The notes beneath the pieces were generated by a model that searched no databases, had not been told where the DNA came from, and saw nothing but the letters and a program-made list of their open reading frames with translations. DNA of 13,602 bases from CAZGYE01 sp964530165 (lineage in GTDB: Bacteria; Planctomycetota; Planctomycetia; Planctomycetales; Planctomycetaceae), in assembly GCA_964530165.1 (NCBI GenBank), contig CAZGYE010000144.1, positions 1 through 13,602 of the forward strand, given 5' to 3'. The position numbers and the translations under genes were made by a program. This document shows positions 5,991-12,505 of the stretch, piece by piece; the first letter of the stretch is position 1, and each line of letters starts with the position of its first letter.

Positions 5991-8255
5991 ATGGCCAACT
6001 CCCCAGACACCCGGTTGCGAAGGTTGACGGGCTTTCTGATTCGCTACCGACTGTTTCTGCTTCCGGGTGTGTTCTTGCTGACGTTGTCGGCGTGGCCCTT
6101 TGCGGCGCAGTTGTCGTTCGACCAATCGATCGAATCGTTGTACGCCGAAGACGATCCGTATCTGGGAGACTATTTGGAGAGCAAGTCGCTGTTCGGCGGC
6201 GACGAATTCGTGATCGTTGCCTATTCGCATCCGAACTTGTTCGTGCCGGACAGCCTTCAGCTCTCCGACGAGGCTGCCGAACAGATTCGCGATCTCGCCG
6301 GAAGGCTGAGCAGCGTGCCCGGGGTGCGCAAAGAGAGCACACAAAACCTGGCCGACTCCCTGAAGTTCAAATGGCGCAGGCGAAAGGTCCGCAAACTCGT
6401 CGAGGGCGTGCTCGTAGGAAGCGACAACCAAACCACCGCGGTCGTTCTCCGCCTGATTGCCGAACAGGAAACGGATGTCCCACGGGGCGAGACGATCAAG
6501 GAAATCCGGAAGATCGCCAAAGAGTTCGACAAAGCGCACAACTTGCTGACGGTCGACGACGAGTCGGTGTTCGTCGTCGGCGAGCCGGTGCAGATTCACG
6601 ACATGTTCCGTTACGTCGAAGAGGACGGTGACGTCCTGTTCCGGGTCTCGCTCTTCTTGCTGGCACTGGTTCTCTTCATGCTGTTCCGGAGCCTGCGCTG
6701 GGTGGTGCTGCCGTTGATCGTCGTGGTGGCGACGATCGTGTGGACCGAAGCGATCCTGGTCCTCAGCGGGATGCGGTTGAGCATGGTCAGCTCGATACTG
6801 AACTCGCTGGTCACGATCATCGGCATCGCCACGGTGACCCACGTGACGGTGCACTACCGGGAACAGCGACGACGGTTTGGACGCACCGAGTCGCTGGAGC
6901 GGACACTGTTCAATTTGCTGCCGGCCATCTTCTGGACGTGCGCCACCACTGCGGCCGGCTTCACCGCACTGCTGTCGAGCGGCATCACGCCCGTGCGCAG
7001 CTTCGGCACGATGATGTCGCTGGGCACGTTGCTGGTGCTGGCGGCCTCGGCCACCGTTTTGCCCGGCGGGATCCTGATTGGCCGCTTCAGTGCCGATCCG
7101 GGCGAGTCTCCGGTGGAAGAGCGTCTGCTCCGGTTTCTCGGCCGCGTGACCCACTGGGTCGAGCATCGCCCGCGCGTGCTGATCGGCAGCACTGTTGGGG
7201 TCGTTGCCGCTGCGGCGTTTGGCTTGCTTTGGCTCAAACCGGAAACCGATTTCAGCAAGAACTTCCGGGCGTCCAGTCCGATTGTCCGCTCGCTGAACTT
7301 CGTCGAAACAAATCTCGGCGGGGCGGGGACATGGGAAGTAAGTTTCCCGGCTCCAGGGAAGCTGACCGCGGAGTACCTGGACCGGGTCGGCAGCCTGGCC
7401 CAGAGACTGCGTGCGTTGACTGTGGACGGTAAACCGCAGCTAACGAAAGTCGTTTGCCTGCGAGACGGTGTGGACCTCGTGCCCCGAATCCCCTTTTTGA
7501 CCAACACACTGCGAAAACGGCTCAATCGGCTGCAGAGTTTTCAGCCAGAATTCGAATCGAGCCTGTACAATCCCGAACGCGGCCGCATGCGGATCATGCT
7601 GCGGGCCCGCGAACGGCAAGCGTCGGAAAGCAAACTCCACCTGATCGCGCAGGCCGAGCAGTTGGCGCGCGAAGAGTTTCCCGACGCCAAGGCAACCGGA
7701 CTGTTTGTCCTGCTGGCACACCTCATCGAAAGTTTGTTGCGCGATCAGTTGGTCAGTTTCGTGTTGGCGGCCATTGGTATCGGCGGGATGATGGCAATCG
7801 CTTTCCGCAGTGTGTGGATCGGTTTGATTTCGCTCATCCCGAACCTGTTTCCGATCGTGCTGGTCATCGGCACGATGGGATGGATCGGTTTGCCGATCAA
7901 CATCGCCACCGCCATGATCGCCAGCGTCTCGATGGGACTGACCGTTGATTCCAGCATCCATTACATTTCCGGCTATCGGCGGGCCCGACGCGAGCAACTC
8001 GGCGTCATCGAGGCGCTGCGTGTGACGCATCAGGAGGTCGGCCTTGCTCTGGTGTTCGCCAATGTGGCGCTGATTGTTGGGTTCAGTGTACTGACGCTGT
8101 CACACTTCATTCCGCTCGTCTACTTCGGCATTCTGGTCAGCGTCGCCATGCTGGGTGGACTGATCGGCAATCTCGTGTTGCTGCCGCTCTTGTTGCGGAT
8201 GCTGGAGAAATCAGTTGAGAGTCGAGAGTCAGAAGGGTTGAGGGTTGAGAGTTGA
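5991..8255 (+). CDS. RND superfamily exporter (MMPL/HpnN-like), C-terminal tail from a repeat
   Basis: This is an inner-membrane transporter of 754 residues with the internal duplication typical of RND/MMPL proteins. One membrane helix (about 19-39) is followed by an outer loop and five helices (about 217-345). A second helix (about 395-415), a second outer loop and five more helices (about 586-740) complete 12. GLTVDSSIHYISGYRRAR in the second block carries the Asp and His typical of the proton-relay helix region in this family. Relatives export lipids, hopanoids or other hydrophobic molecules; the substrate is unknown. The start has GAAGGG 4 nt upstream. The native protein seems to end near EK at residues 739-740. 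The last 14 residues or so (VESRESEGLRVES) and the stop codon are encoded by heptad-repeat copy C. Confidence 0.85.
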   Translation: MANSPDTRLRRLTGFLIRYRLFLLPGVFLLTLSAWPFAAQLSFDQSIESLYAEDDPYLGDYLESKSLFGGDEFVIVAYSHPNLFVPDSLQLSDEAAEQIRDLAGRLSSVPGVRKESTQNLADSLKFKWRRRKVRKLVEGVLVGSDNQTTAVVLRLIAEQETDVPRGETIKEIRKIAKEFDKAHNLLTVDDESVFVVGEPVQIHDMFRYVEEDGDVLFRVSLFLLALVLFMLFRSLRWVVLPLIVVVATIVWTEAILVLSGMRLSMVSSILNSLVTIIGIATVTHVTVHYREQRRRFGRTESLERTLFNLLPAIFWTCATTAAGFTALLSSGITPVRSFGTMMSLGTLLVLAASATVLPGGILIGRFSADPGESPVEERLLRFLGRVTHWVEHRPRVLIGSTVGVVAAAAFGLLWLKPETDFSKNFRASSPIVRSLNFVETNLGGAGTWEVSFPAPGKLTAEYLDRVGSLAQRLRALTVDGKPQLTKVVCLRDGVDLVPRIPFLTNTLRKRLNRLQSFQPEFESSLYNPERGRMRIMLRARERQASESKLHLIAQAEQLAREEFPDAKATGLFVLLAHLIESLLRDQLVSFVLAAIGIGGMMAIAFRSVWIGLISLIPNLFPIVLVIGTMGWIGLPINIATAMIASVSMGLTVDSSIHYISGYRRARREQLGVIEALRVTHQEVGLALVFANVALIVGFSVLTLSHFIPLVYFGILVSVAMLGGLIGNLVLLPLLLRMLEKSVESRESEGLRVES

Positions 8256-8363
8256 GAATGATGTGACTTCTATCTTTCCGCACTCCGCATTCCGCATTCC
8301 GCACTCCGCACTCCGCATTGGGCACTTCTGGCTCTCAACCCTCCTCGCTGAACCCTCGACTTT
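8214..8363. repeat. Heptad-repeat element, copy C, at the 3' end of the exporter gene
   Basis: This copy has the same orientation and order as copy A: six GTTGAGA-type heptads (8214-8255), a core differing from A by one base, five CAYTCCG heptads (8281-8315), then CATTGGG through GACTTT with a single difference from A. Its left arm is four heptads shorter than A's. The exporter's stop codon is inside it (8253-8255). The right edge ends 3 nt before a promoter-like -35 box for the kinase gene. Confidence 0.85.
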
Positions 8364-8366
8364 GCA

Positions 8367-8396
8367 TTGACCCTGGGAATTGTTGCATCATACACT
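8367..8396 (+). promoter_or_regulatory. Probable promoter of the Ser/Thr kinase gene
   Basis: TTGACC (8367-8372) is followed after 18 nt by TACACT (8391-8396), an imperfect sigma70-type match. Transcription would start near 8403, which fits an ATG start at 8464 and excludes an in-frame TTG at 8380 that lies inside the spacer. Confidence 0.45.
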
Positions 8397-8463
8397 CCCA
8401 AAGACGAACGGCGTCAGGATTGGGTTCAGTTTTTCATTCCTCTCTCTTTGGACGGCCCCGTCG

Positions 8464-10128
8464 ATGCATCCGAGTCGCGTGGGACCTTATTTGATCGAGA
8501 GGAAAATCGGCGCCGGCGGAATGGGAACGGTCTACTATGGCCGCCATGCCGAGACCGGCCAAGAGGCGGCCGTCAAGGTGCTGCCCGCCTCGCTGGCGCG
8601 CGAAGAAGGCTTCGTGGCCCGCTTTACACGCGAAATCGACGCGCTGAAGCAGTTGGCCAACCCACATGTCGTGAAGCTTTACGAGAGCGGGCGGGATGGT
8701 GAGACATACTACTACTCGATGGAGTACGTCAACGGCGAAACCATCACCAACCGCCTGCGCCGCCTCAAGCGGATGCACTGGACCGAGACCATCGAGGTTG
8801 CCATTCAAGTCTGCACCGCGTTGAAAGCGGCCCACGACGCCGGCATCGTCCATCGCGATCTGAAACCGTCGAATTTGATGATGACGGCCGACGGCATGGT
8901 CAAGCTGACCGACTTCGGTATTGCGCAGGTCTTTGCCGCGACCAAGCTGACCGTGACCGGCGGTATCATCGGCACGGCCGAGTACATGTCGCCCGAGCAG
9001 GCGGAAGGAAAACGGGCCACCAAGAAAAGCGACCTCTACTCACTCGGCGCGGTGATGTACGTCATGCTGACCGGGCGGCCTCCGTTTGGCGGGAAGACCA
9101 CTCTGGAGGTCATTCAGAAGCACAAATTTGGGCGATTCGACCGGCCCAGCTTGATCGTTCCCGATGTGCCGCGGTGGTTGGAGGAGGTCGTTTGCCAGTT
9201 GCTGGAGAAAGATCCCGACAAGCGTTTTCCCGACGCGTTCGTCCTGCAGCGCCGCTTGCAGGAGGTGCTCAATAAGGTCGCGCTCTCGGCGCAGGAACAA
9301 ACACGGGTGGTTGCCGGCTACGACGGCACCGGTCCGACGGCAGCGCTGTCGGGCGGAGCATTTTCAGCCGCCGGAGCAGGACCCGGCGCCGCCACGATCA
9401 TGCGCGACCTCGTGAGGGCGGAACTCGAGAGCCAGCAAGCCGGCTCCCCGCTTTCGAATCTGCTCAACAACACCTGGGTGCTCGTCGCATTGCTGGTTCT
9501 GATTGTTGTGGGGGGTCTCTACTGGTTCCGAAATACGGAGCGGACGCCGGAAGAAAAACTTCAGGCGGCCAAGGAGATTCTCGCAGAGCCGCAAAGTTCC
9601 CGCTGGTTCGACGCGCGTGAAGAATATCTGGAACCATTGCTCGACACGGATCCCCAGCGTTGGCGGAAAGAGGTCGAACCGCTGCTGAACCAGATCCAGA
9701 TGTATGAGCTCCAGAGGAGCTTCCGCTTCAACCAGCACGGGCGGAAACGAAAGCCGCCCGCAAACGAGGCCGAGCGGTTTCTTCGGCGAGCGCAGCAGTA
9801 TCAGCAGATGGGAGAGACCGCCGAGGCCGAGCGAACCCTCTCCGCCCTGAATACGTTACTGGCGGATTATCCAGAGTACGAGACTCTGCGCAAACTGACT
9901 AGAACGTTGCTCGACGAATTGCGGACCAACAAGATCGACAAACATGAGCGGTATGCGCTGTTGCGGTGGGTGATGGAACGGGCGAACCGCTTGGCCGAAG
10001 CCAGCCAACCACAAGAGGCCCGGAAATTGTGGTCCAGCGTGATTGAACTCTACGGCTCCGATCCCGATCCCGAGGCGCAGAATTTCGTCAAACTCGCTCG
10101 GGAGCGGTTGAAGAAGGTTGAGAGTTGA
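8464..10128 (+). CDS. Membrane-anchored Hanks-type Ser/Thr protein kinase
   Basis: This 554-residue kinase has all the main catalytic motifs: glycine loop GAGGMG (16-21), AVK lysine (K38), helix-C glutamate (E57), HRDLKPSN (130-137), DFG (150-152) and GTAEYMSPEQ (170-179). The kinase domain ends near residue 285. A Gly/Ala/Thr-rich linker leads to one membrane helix (about 338-356). The outer part (357-554) is charged and helical, resembling TPR-like repeats, and may bind ligands or partners. The ATG at 8464 is preferred because MHPSRVGPYLIERKIG is the usual family N-terminus and a promoter-like site lies between it and the upstream TTG at 8380; its ribosome site is weak. The final VES and stop codon come from repeat mosaic D. 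Its substrates are unknown, and its neighbours do not form a recognisable signalling operon. Confidence 0.9.
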   Translation: MHPSRVGPYLIERKIGAGGMGTVYYGRHAETGQEAAVKVLPASLAREEGFVARFTREIDALKQLANPHVVKLYESGRDGETYYYSMEYVNGETITNRLRRLKRMHWTETIEVAIQVCTALKAAHDAGIVHRDLKPSNLMMTADGMVKLTDFGIAQVFAATKLTVTGGIIGTAEYMSPEQAEGKRATKKSDLYSLGAVMYVMLTGRPPFGGKTTLEVIQKHKFGRFDRPSLIVPDVPRWLEEVVCQLLEKDPDKRFPDAFVLQRRLQEVLNKVALSAQEQTRVVAGYDGTGPTAALSGGAFSAAGAGPGAATIMRDLVRAELESQQAGSPLSNLLNNTWVLVALLVLIVVGGLYWFRNTERTPEEKLQAAKEILAEPQSSRWFDAREEYLEPLLDTDPQRWRKEVEPLLNQIQMYELQRSFRFNQHGRKRKPPANEAERFLRRAQQYQQMGETAEAERTLSALNTLLADYPEYETLRKLTRTLLDELRTNKIDKHERYALLRWVMERANRLAEASQPQEARKLWSSVIELYGSDPDPEAQNFVKLARERLKKVES

Positions 10129-10172
10129 GAGTCCCCAATGCGGAATGCGGAGTGGACAATGCAGAGCCAGAA
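10114..10172. repeat. Heptad-repeat mosaic, copy D part 1 (rearranged)
   Basis: Two GTTGAGA heptads (10117-10130) are directly joined to ATGCGGA, ATGCGGA, GTGGACA, ATGCAGA and GCCAGAA (10138-10172). The CGGAATG-type unit is on the opposite strand compared with copies A-C, so this is a rearranged or composite copy. The tip AAGGTTGAGAG at 10114 matches the AAAG inverted-repeat tip of copy A in 10 of 11 bases. It provides the kinase gene's stop codon (10126-10128). Confidence 0.7.
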
Positions 10173-10189
10173 ATCCGGATCCCCAGTCC

Positions 10190-10235
10190 GTTCATTGGTC
10201 ATTGGGATTTGGTCATTATGGCTTTCCGCTTTCCG
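10190..10235. repeat. Second-type heptad repeats (GGTCATT and CTTTCCG), copy D part 2
   Basis: GTTCATT, GGTCATT, GGGATTT and GGTCATT follow each other without gaps (10190-10217). After 4 bases come two CTTTCCG heptads (10222-10235). The period is again 7 bp but the units differ from the GTTGAGA and CATTCCG types; CTTTCCG also occurs once in copy A (882-888). The rest of the gap before the next gene contains nothing recognisable. Confidence 0.65.
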
Positions 10236-10296
10236 TAGACAGACTCATGGCCGGTTTTTGACATGAACCGAGAAGGGCTTGGATGAAGGTCACCGT

Positions 10297-11367
10297 ATGG
10301 AGACGGAAGGAAAACCGCAGGCCAAGCAAAGTGAGTCGGGGACGGCCAAGTCTTCAGAGCAGATTCCGGCGCCGGCTTGGCTGGCGGTTTCTCGTTCGGT
10401 CGCGCTGTTTCTCGGTGCGTTCTCGCTGTTGAACCTTCTGGCCGAATTCCGTTCACCCGGCTTCGACGCCAACGTTTGGTGGATCGACCTGCGCCCCTGC
10501 CCTGCGCCGCTGGCACGTGGAGTGCTCGCACTGGTCGGCATGCTGCTGGTCGGCTTTGCGGTCCGGCCTCAACTGCATCCGCTGTTGCGTCGGATGACCA
10601 TCGCCGTTGTGATGCTGCTGTTCGCGGTCGCGCTGTGGAATTCGATTGTGTATTACACGCTGATCCGACAGGGCGCGATTCGCTCGGACGTGGCGTTGCC
10701 GTTCTCGTTGCACGTGGCCGCCTGTTTGGCCGTGATCGTTGCGGGACTGCTGTCGAAGCCGGCTTGCTCGTCACGTCCGCAGCGGGACCTGGTCATCGCG
10801 CTGGTCACGCTGGCGGTCTGTCTCATCGGCTTTCCGTTGGCACAGATGTATTGCTTTGGGAAGACCGATTACCGCCGCAAGGCCGATGTGATTGTGGTAT
10901 TCGGCTGCCGGGCCTACGCCGACGGACGCGCCTCGCCGGCATTGGAGGATCGAGTACGTTCCGGCTGTCGATTGTATTTGGACGGTTGGGCAAACAAAAT
11001 GATCTTCTCCGGCGGACCGGGTGACGGCGACGTCCACGAAACCGAGTCGATGCGGCAGCTCGCACTGCGACTGGGCGTGCCGGATGCCGACATCATTCTC
11101 GACCCCAACGGACTCAGCACGCAAGCGACCGTCGCCAATACGTCGGCGATGTTCACCGAGCGCGGATTGAAGCGCCGGTTGGCCGTCAGTCACTTCTACC
11201 ACTTGCCGCGAATCAAACTCTGCTACGCTCAGGCCGGCATCGACGTCTACACGGTCCCCGCGGACGAGAAGAATCTTCCGAATCTGGCGTATCTGCTGAC
11301 GCGGGAAATTGTGGCCCTATGGGTCTACTATCTGCACCCGCTGGCGGTGCGGCGCGATCAACGGTGA
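10297..11367 (+). CDS. Membrane protein with C-terminal YdcF/SanA-like DUF218 domain
   Basis: This 356-residue protein has about five hydrophobic helices in residues 30-190, followed by a DUF218 (ElyC/SanA/YdcF) domain from about residue 196. Typical features are ADVIVVFGCRAYADGRASPAL, the KMIFSGGPGDGDVHETESM segment, LDPNGLSTQATVANT and VSHFYHLPRI. The family is linked to envelope barrier function and polysaccharide or lipid-carrier metabolism in E. coli (ElyC, SanA), but no defined reaction is known to me. I chose ATG 10297 because GAAGG lies 7 nt upstream; an in-frame TTG at 10279 has its purine run too close. The upstream gap is largely heptad repeats. parA follows after 123 nt. The side on which the domain lies cannot be settled by eye. 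Confidence 0.8.
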   Translation: METEGKPQAKQSESGTAKSSEQIPAPAWLAVSRSVALFLGAFSLLNLLAEFRSPGFDANVWWIDLRPCPAPLARGVLALVGMLLVGFAVRPQLHPLLRRMTIAVVMLLFAVALWNSIVYYTLIRQGAIRSDVALPFSLHVAACLAVIVAGLLSKPACSSRPQRDLVIALVTLAVCLIGFPLAQMYCFGKTDYRRKADVIVVFGCRAYADGRASPALEDRVRSGCRLYLDGWANKMIFSGGPGDGDVHETESMRQLALRLGVPDADIILDPNGLSTQATVANTSAMFTERGLKRRLAVSHFYHLPRIKLCYAQAGIDVYTVPADEKNLPNLAYLLTREIVALWVYYLHPLAVRRDQR

Positions 11368-11431
11368 AATCCGGTCCTGGGTGGCACGGTGGAAAACTCA
11401 AACTCGTCTATCGCCATTTTCGCCCGAAACA

Positions 11432-11437
11432 TATACT
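11432..11437 (+). promoter_or_regulatory. Possible -10 box upstream of parA
   Basis: TATACT matches the -10 consensus at 5 of 6 positions, about 54 nt before the parA start, in the 123-nt gap after the YdcF-like gene. No good -35 box is present at 16-18 nt, so this is a weak call. Confidence 0.3.
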
Positions 11438-11477
11438 CTGCCGGCTCTCTCAGGATGTTTTGTCGCTAGGAAACAAC

Positions 11478-11490
11478 GGGAAGGATTCCC
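11478..11490 (+). promoter_or_regulatory. Ribosome site of parA inside a small perfect hairpin
   Basis: GGGAAGGATTCCC directly precedes the ATG at 11491. GGGAA and TTCCC pair perfectly around a GGA loop, and the Shine-Dalgarno-like GGAAGGA lies within this hairpin. Pairing could partly hide the site, but a 5-bp stem is marginal. Confidence 0.45.
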
Positions 11491-12315
11491 ATGCGTACGA
11501 TTGCCGTGATGAATCAGAAGGGCGGCGTCGGCAAGACCACGACGAGTGTGAACGTCGCTGCCGGGCTGGCAAATCAGGGACGGCGGGTGTGCGTGATCGA
11601 TCTCGACCCGCAGGGGCACTCGTCGCTGCATCTCGGTTTGGAACCCCTCGGCGAGGAACCGACCGTCTACGATGCGTTCACCGGCAGAGGGACGCTCTCG
11701 CAGGCGCGGCGGATGGTGGCCTCGAACGTTTGGGTGGTCCCGTCGAACATTGACCTGGCGGCCACCGAGATGGAATTGGTCGATGTGCCGGGCCGGGAAG
11801 TCGTGATGCGGAACGCTCTGAACCGAATGCTCTCAGAGCAGCCGTTCGATTACGTCATCATGGATTGTCCGCCGTCGCTGGGCGTGCTGACCATCAACGC
11901 GCTGACCGCCGCCCGCGAGGTGTTCATTCCGCTGCAGCCGCACTTCTTCGCCTTGCAGGGACTCTCGAAGCTGTTGGAGACGACCGCACTGGTCACACGA
12001 CGGCTCAACCGCCCACTGAAAGTGACCGGCATTGTCCTCTGCCTGTACGACACAGGGACCCGACTGGCGGCCGACGTCACCGACGACCTGACGGCATTCC
12101 TCGACAACAGCGATCCCGAAGCCCCCTGGGCCGACGCTTGCATTTTCAAAACTCGGATTCGCCGCAACATCAAACTGGCCGAGGCGCCGAGTTTTGGTCA
12201 GTCGATCTTCGATTATGCGCCCTCCTGCCCCGGCGCTCAGGATTATAGCGCCTTGGCCGAGGAAGTCATCGCGGGCGAGCAACAAGCTCAACTTCCGCTG
12301 TCCAAGGCAGGGTAG
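11491..12315 (+). CDS. parA: ParA/Soj-type Walker ATPase
   Basis: This is a 274-residue deviant-Walker ATPase of the ParA/MinD group that uses ATP-dependent dimerisation to position chromosomes or other cargo. It has the deviant Walker A KGGVGKTT (residues 10-17) with signature lysine K10, Walker A' DLDPQG (37-42) and Walker B FDYVIMDCPPSLG (119-131). The later segments RIRRNIKLAEAPSFGQSIFDY and GAQDYSALAEEV are typical of Soj-like chromosomal ParA proteins. There is no N-terminal DNA-binding extension, unlike P1-type plasmid ParA. No parB or parS is seen on either side, so it could be an orphan ParA that positions something other than the chromosome; parB could also lie elsewhere in the genome. 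Its ribosome site lies in a short hairpin, and several inverted repeats follow the gene. Confidence 0.9.
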   Translation: MRTIAVMNQKGGVGKTTTSVNVAAGLANQGRRVCVIDLDPQGHSSLHLGLEPLGEEPTVYDAFTGRGTLSQARRMVASNVWVVPSNIDLAATEMELVDVPGREVVMRNALNRMLSEQPFDYVIMDCPPSLGVLTINALTAAREVFIPLQPHFFALQGLSKLLETTALVTRRLNRPLKVTGIVLCLYDTGTRLAADVTDDLTAFLDNSDPEAPWADACIFKTRIRRNIKLAEAPSFGQSIFDYAPSCPGAQDYSALAEEVIAGEQQAQLPLSKAG

Positions 12316-12339
12316 TCCGAATTTCTCATCGCTTTTGTG

Positions 12340-12376
12340 TCTCCACCGGCCGATTCTTTGGACCGGCTGGCGGAGA
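12340..12376 (+). terminator. Stable hairpin shortly after parA (terminator-like, no T-run)
   Basis: Positions 12340-12351 (TCTCCACCGGCC) pair with 12365-12376 (GGCTGGCGGAGA) with one A-C mismatch and one G-T pair, leaving a 13-nt loop. It begins 25 nt after the parA stop. No run of T follows, so intrinsic termination is doubtful. It could stabilise the parA mRNA 3' end or belong to the leader of the next gene. Confidence 0.45.
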
Positions 12377-12390
12377 ACGTCCGATATTGA

Positions 12391-12408
12391 GACCAATCCA
12401 GCTTGGTC
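12391..12408 (+). promoter_or_regulatory. Second inverted repeat between parA and the secreted protein gene
   Basis: GACCAA and TTGGTC are perfect inverted repeats around a 6-nt centre. It could be a small RNA hairpin or a dyad operator for the downstream gene. The rest of this 190-nt gap has no recognisable promoter. Confidence 0.3.
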
Positions 12409-12505
12409 CGGATCGTCCGAGTCGATGCAGACCCTTGCTGATCCCTTCGGTCCTTTGAAACCGTGCAATCGAATTAACCGCTACCCATCGCGCGAGACGA
12501 ATAAG

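Noticed and set aside
5913..7166. Minus-strand open frame of 417 codons opposite the exporter gene
   Set aside because: Its His/Gln/Arg-rich composition is typical of an antisense shadow. The plus strand there encodes clear RND membrane helices.
8380..8463. Upstream TTG extension of the kinase by 28 codons
   Set aside because: It lies within the probable promoter spacer, and the added residues are unlike kinase N-termini.
12194..12505. Upstream extension of the secreted protein gene overlapping parA
   Set aside because: The extension overlaps parA and precedes a clear Sec signal peptide at 12506.
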